A stretch of DNA of 15,597 bases from Bondarzewia mesenterica (taxonomy: Eukaryota; Basidiomycota; Agaricomycetes; Russulales; Bondarzewiaceae). The stretch spans positions 1 to 15,597 of the forward strand of contig SGPL01000682.1 of assembly GCA_004802705.1 (NCBI GenBank), in the 5' to 3' direction. Shown here one piece after another: positions 15,456 to 15,597 of this stretch (within the stretch, counting starts at the first letter, position 1; the number at the start of each line of letters is the position of its first letter). The notes beneath the pieces are model-generated. The model did no database searches, was not told where the DNA came from, and saw only the letters and a program-made list of their open reading frames with translations. The position numbers were made by a program, and so were the translations under genes.

Positions 15456-15597
15456 TTACAGAGTAAGATTAAATTGATGATGTGTAAGTATGAAACATGC
15501 GTGCAGTCCAATGGCAAAGGCAATGAACAGGTGACGGATGTTAGGGCCGAGAATAAAATATGAAATAATGACTGTAGCAGGCATTACGGAAAACCAT
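15456..15597 (-). CDS. Possible partial exon of a membrane protein at the window edge
   Basis: The minus-strand frame is open from the right edge to a stop at 15458-15456, with an ATG at 15584-15582. From there it encodes 42 residues dominated by two hydrophobic stretches, ATVIISYFILGP and HLFIAFAIGLHACFIL, resembling N-terminal membrane anchors. I recognise no family. A further short open piece on the same strand, reading VVNILQKSAYDHVI and ending at a strong GTGAGT donor (about 15390), may be a second exon, but no good splice link between the two was found. It may be chance. Confidence 0.25.
   Translation of the reverse strand, partial: WFSVMPATVIISYFILGPNIRHLFIAFAIGLHACFILTHHQFNLTL

Overview
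The window looks like nuclear DNA of a basidiomycete fungus, probably an Agaricomycete. Genes are densely packed on both strands and broken by many short introns (mostly 50-70 nt, GT...AG, two probable GC...AG). The recognisable proteins are fungal housekeeping proteins: a Coq11-like reductase, mitochondrial adenylate kinase, N-terminal methyltransferase, Csm3/Swi3, Cmr1, an Aim34-like SAP protein and SPT3. I rebuilt exon structures by hand from reading frame, splice consensus and family motifs. Each model quoted with a protein length closes in frame; the uncharacterised gene is the exception.

Layout. 1-296: upstream region with two hairpins. 297-1580 (+): COQ11-like NAD(P)-binding protein, 6 exons. 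1928-3191 (+): mitochondrial adenylate kinase, 5 exons. 3192-3762: convergent spacer. 3763-4838 (-): protein N-terminal methyltransferase NTM1, 4 exons, sharing a 166-bp divergent promoter with 5005-6457 (+), the fork-protection subunit CSM3/Swi3/TIPIN, 3 exons. 6773-9248 (-): WD40 DNA-damage-binding protein CMR1, 12 exons, convergent with CSM3. 9784-11713 (-): an uncharacterised protein resembling a family I recall only from mushroom-forming fungi, about 7 exons with one unresolved frame change. 11997-12583 (+): small mitochondrial SAP-domain protein (AIM34-like), 3 exons, divergent from it. 12584-13861: no gene, but a cluster of inverted repeats. 13862-14782 (+): a 5'-truncated, frameshifted SPT3 copy that keeps its introns. 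14783-15597: no convincing gene, except a possible membrane-protein exon running off the right edge.

Functionally, the left part and AIM34 are mitochondrial (coenzyme Q, nucleotide balance, organelle inheritance). The centre joins two replication-stress proteins (CSM3 and CMR1) with a chromatin-related methyltransferase. The right part is gene-poor and decayed. The best candidates for something undescribed are the uncharacterised family at 9784-11713, the acidic-tryptophan motif array in CSM3, the 18-bp hairpin at the left edge, and the inverted-repeat zone beside the broken SPT3. I saw no CRISPR array, rRNA, convincing tRNA or intact transposase.
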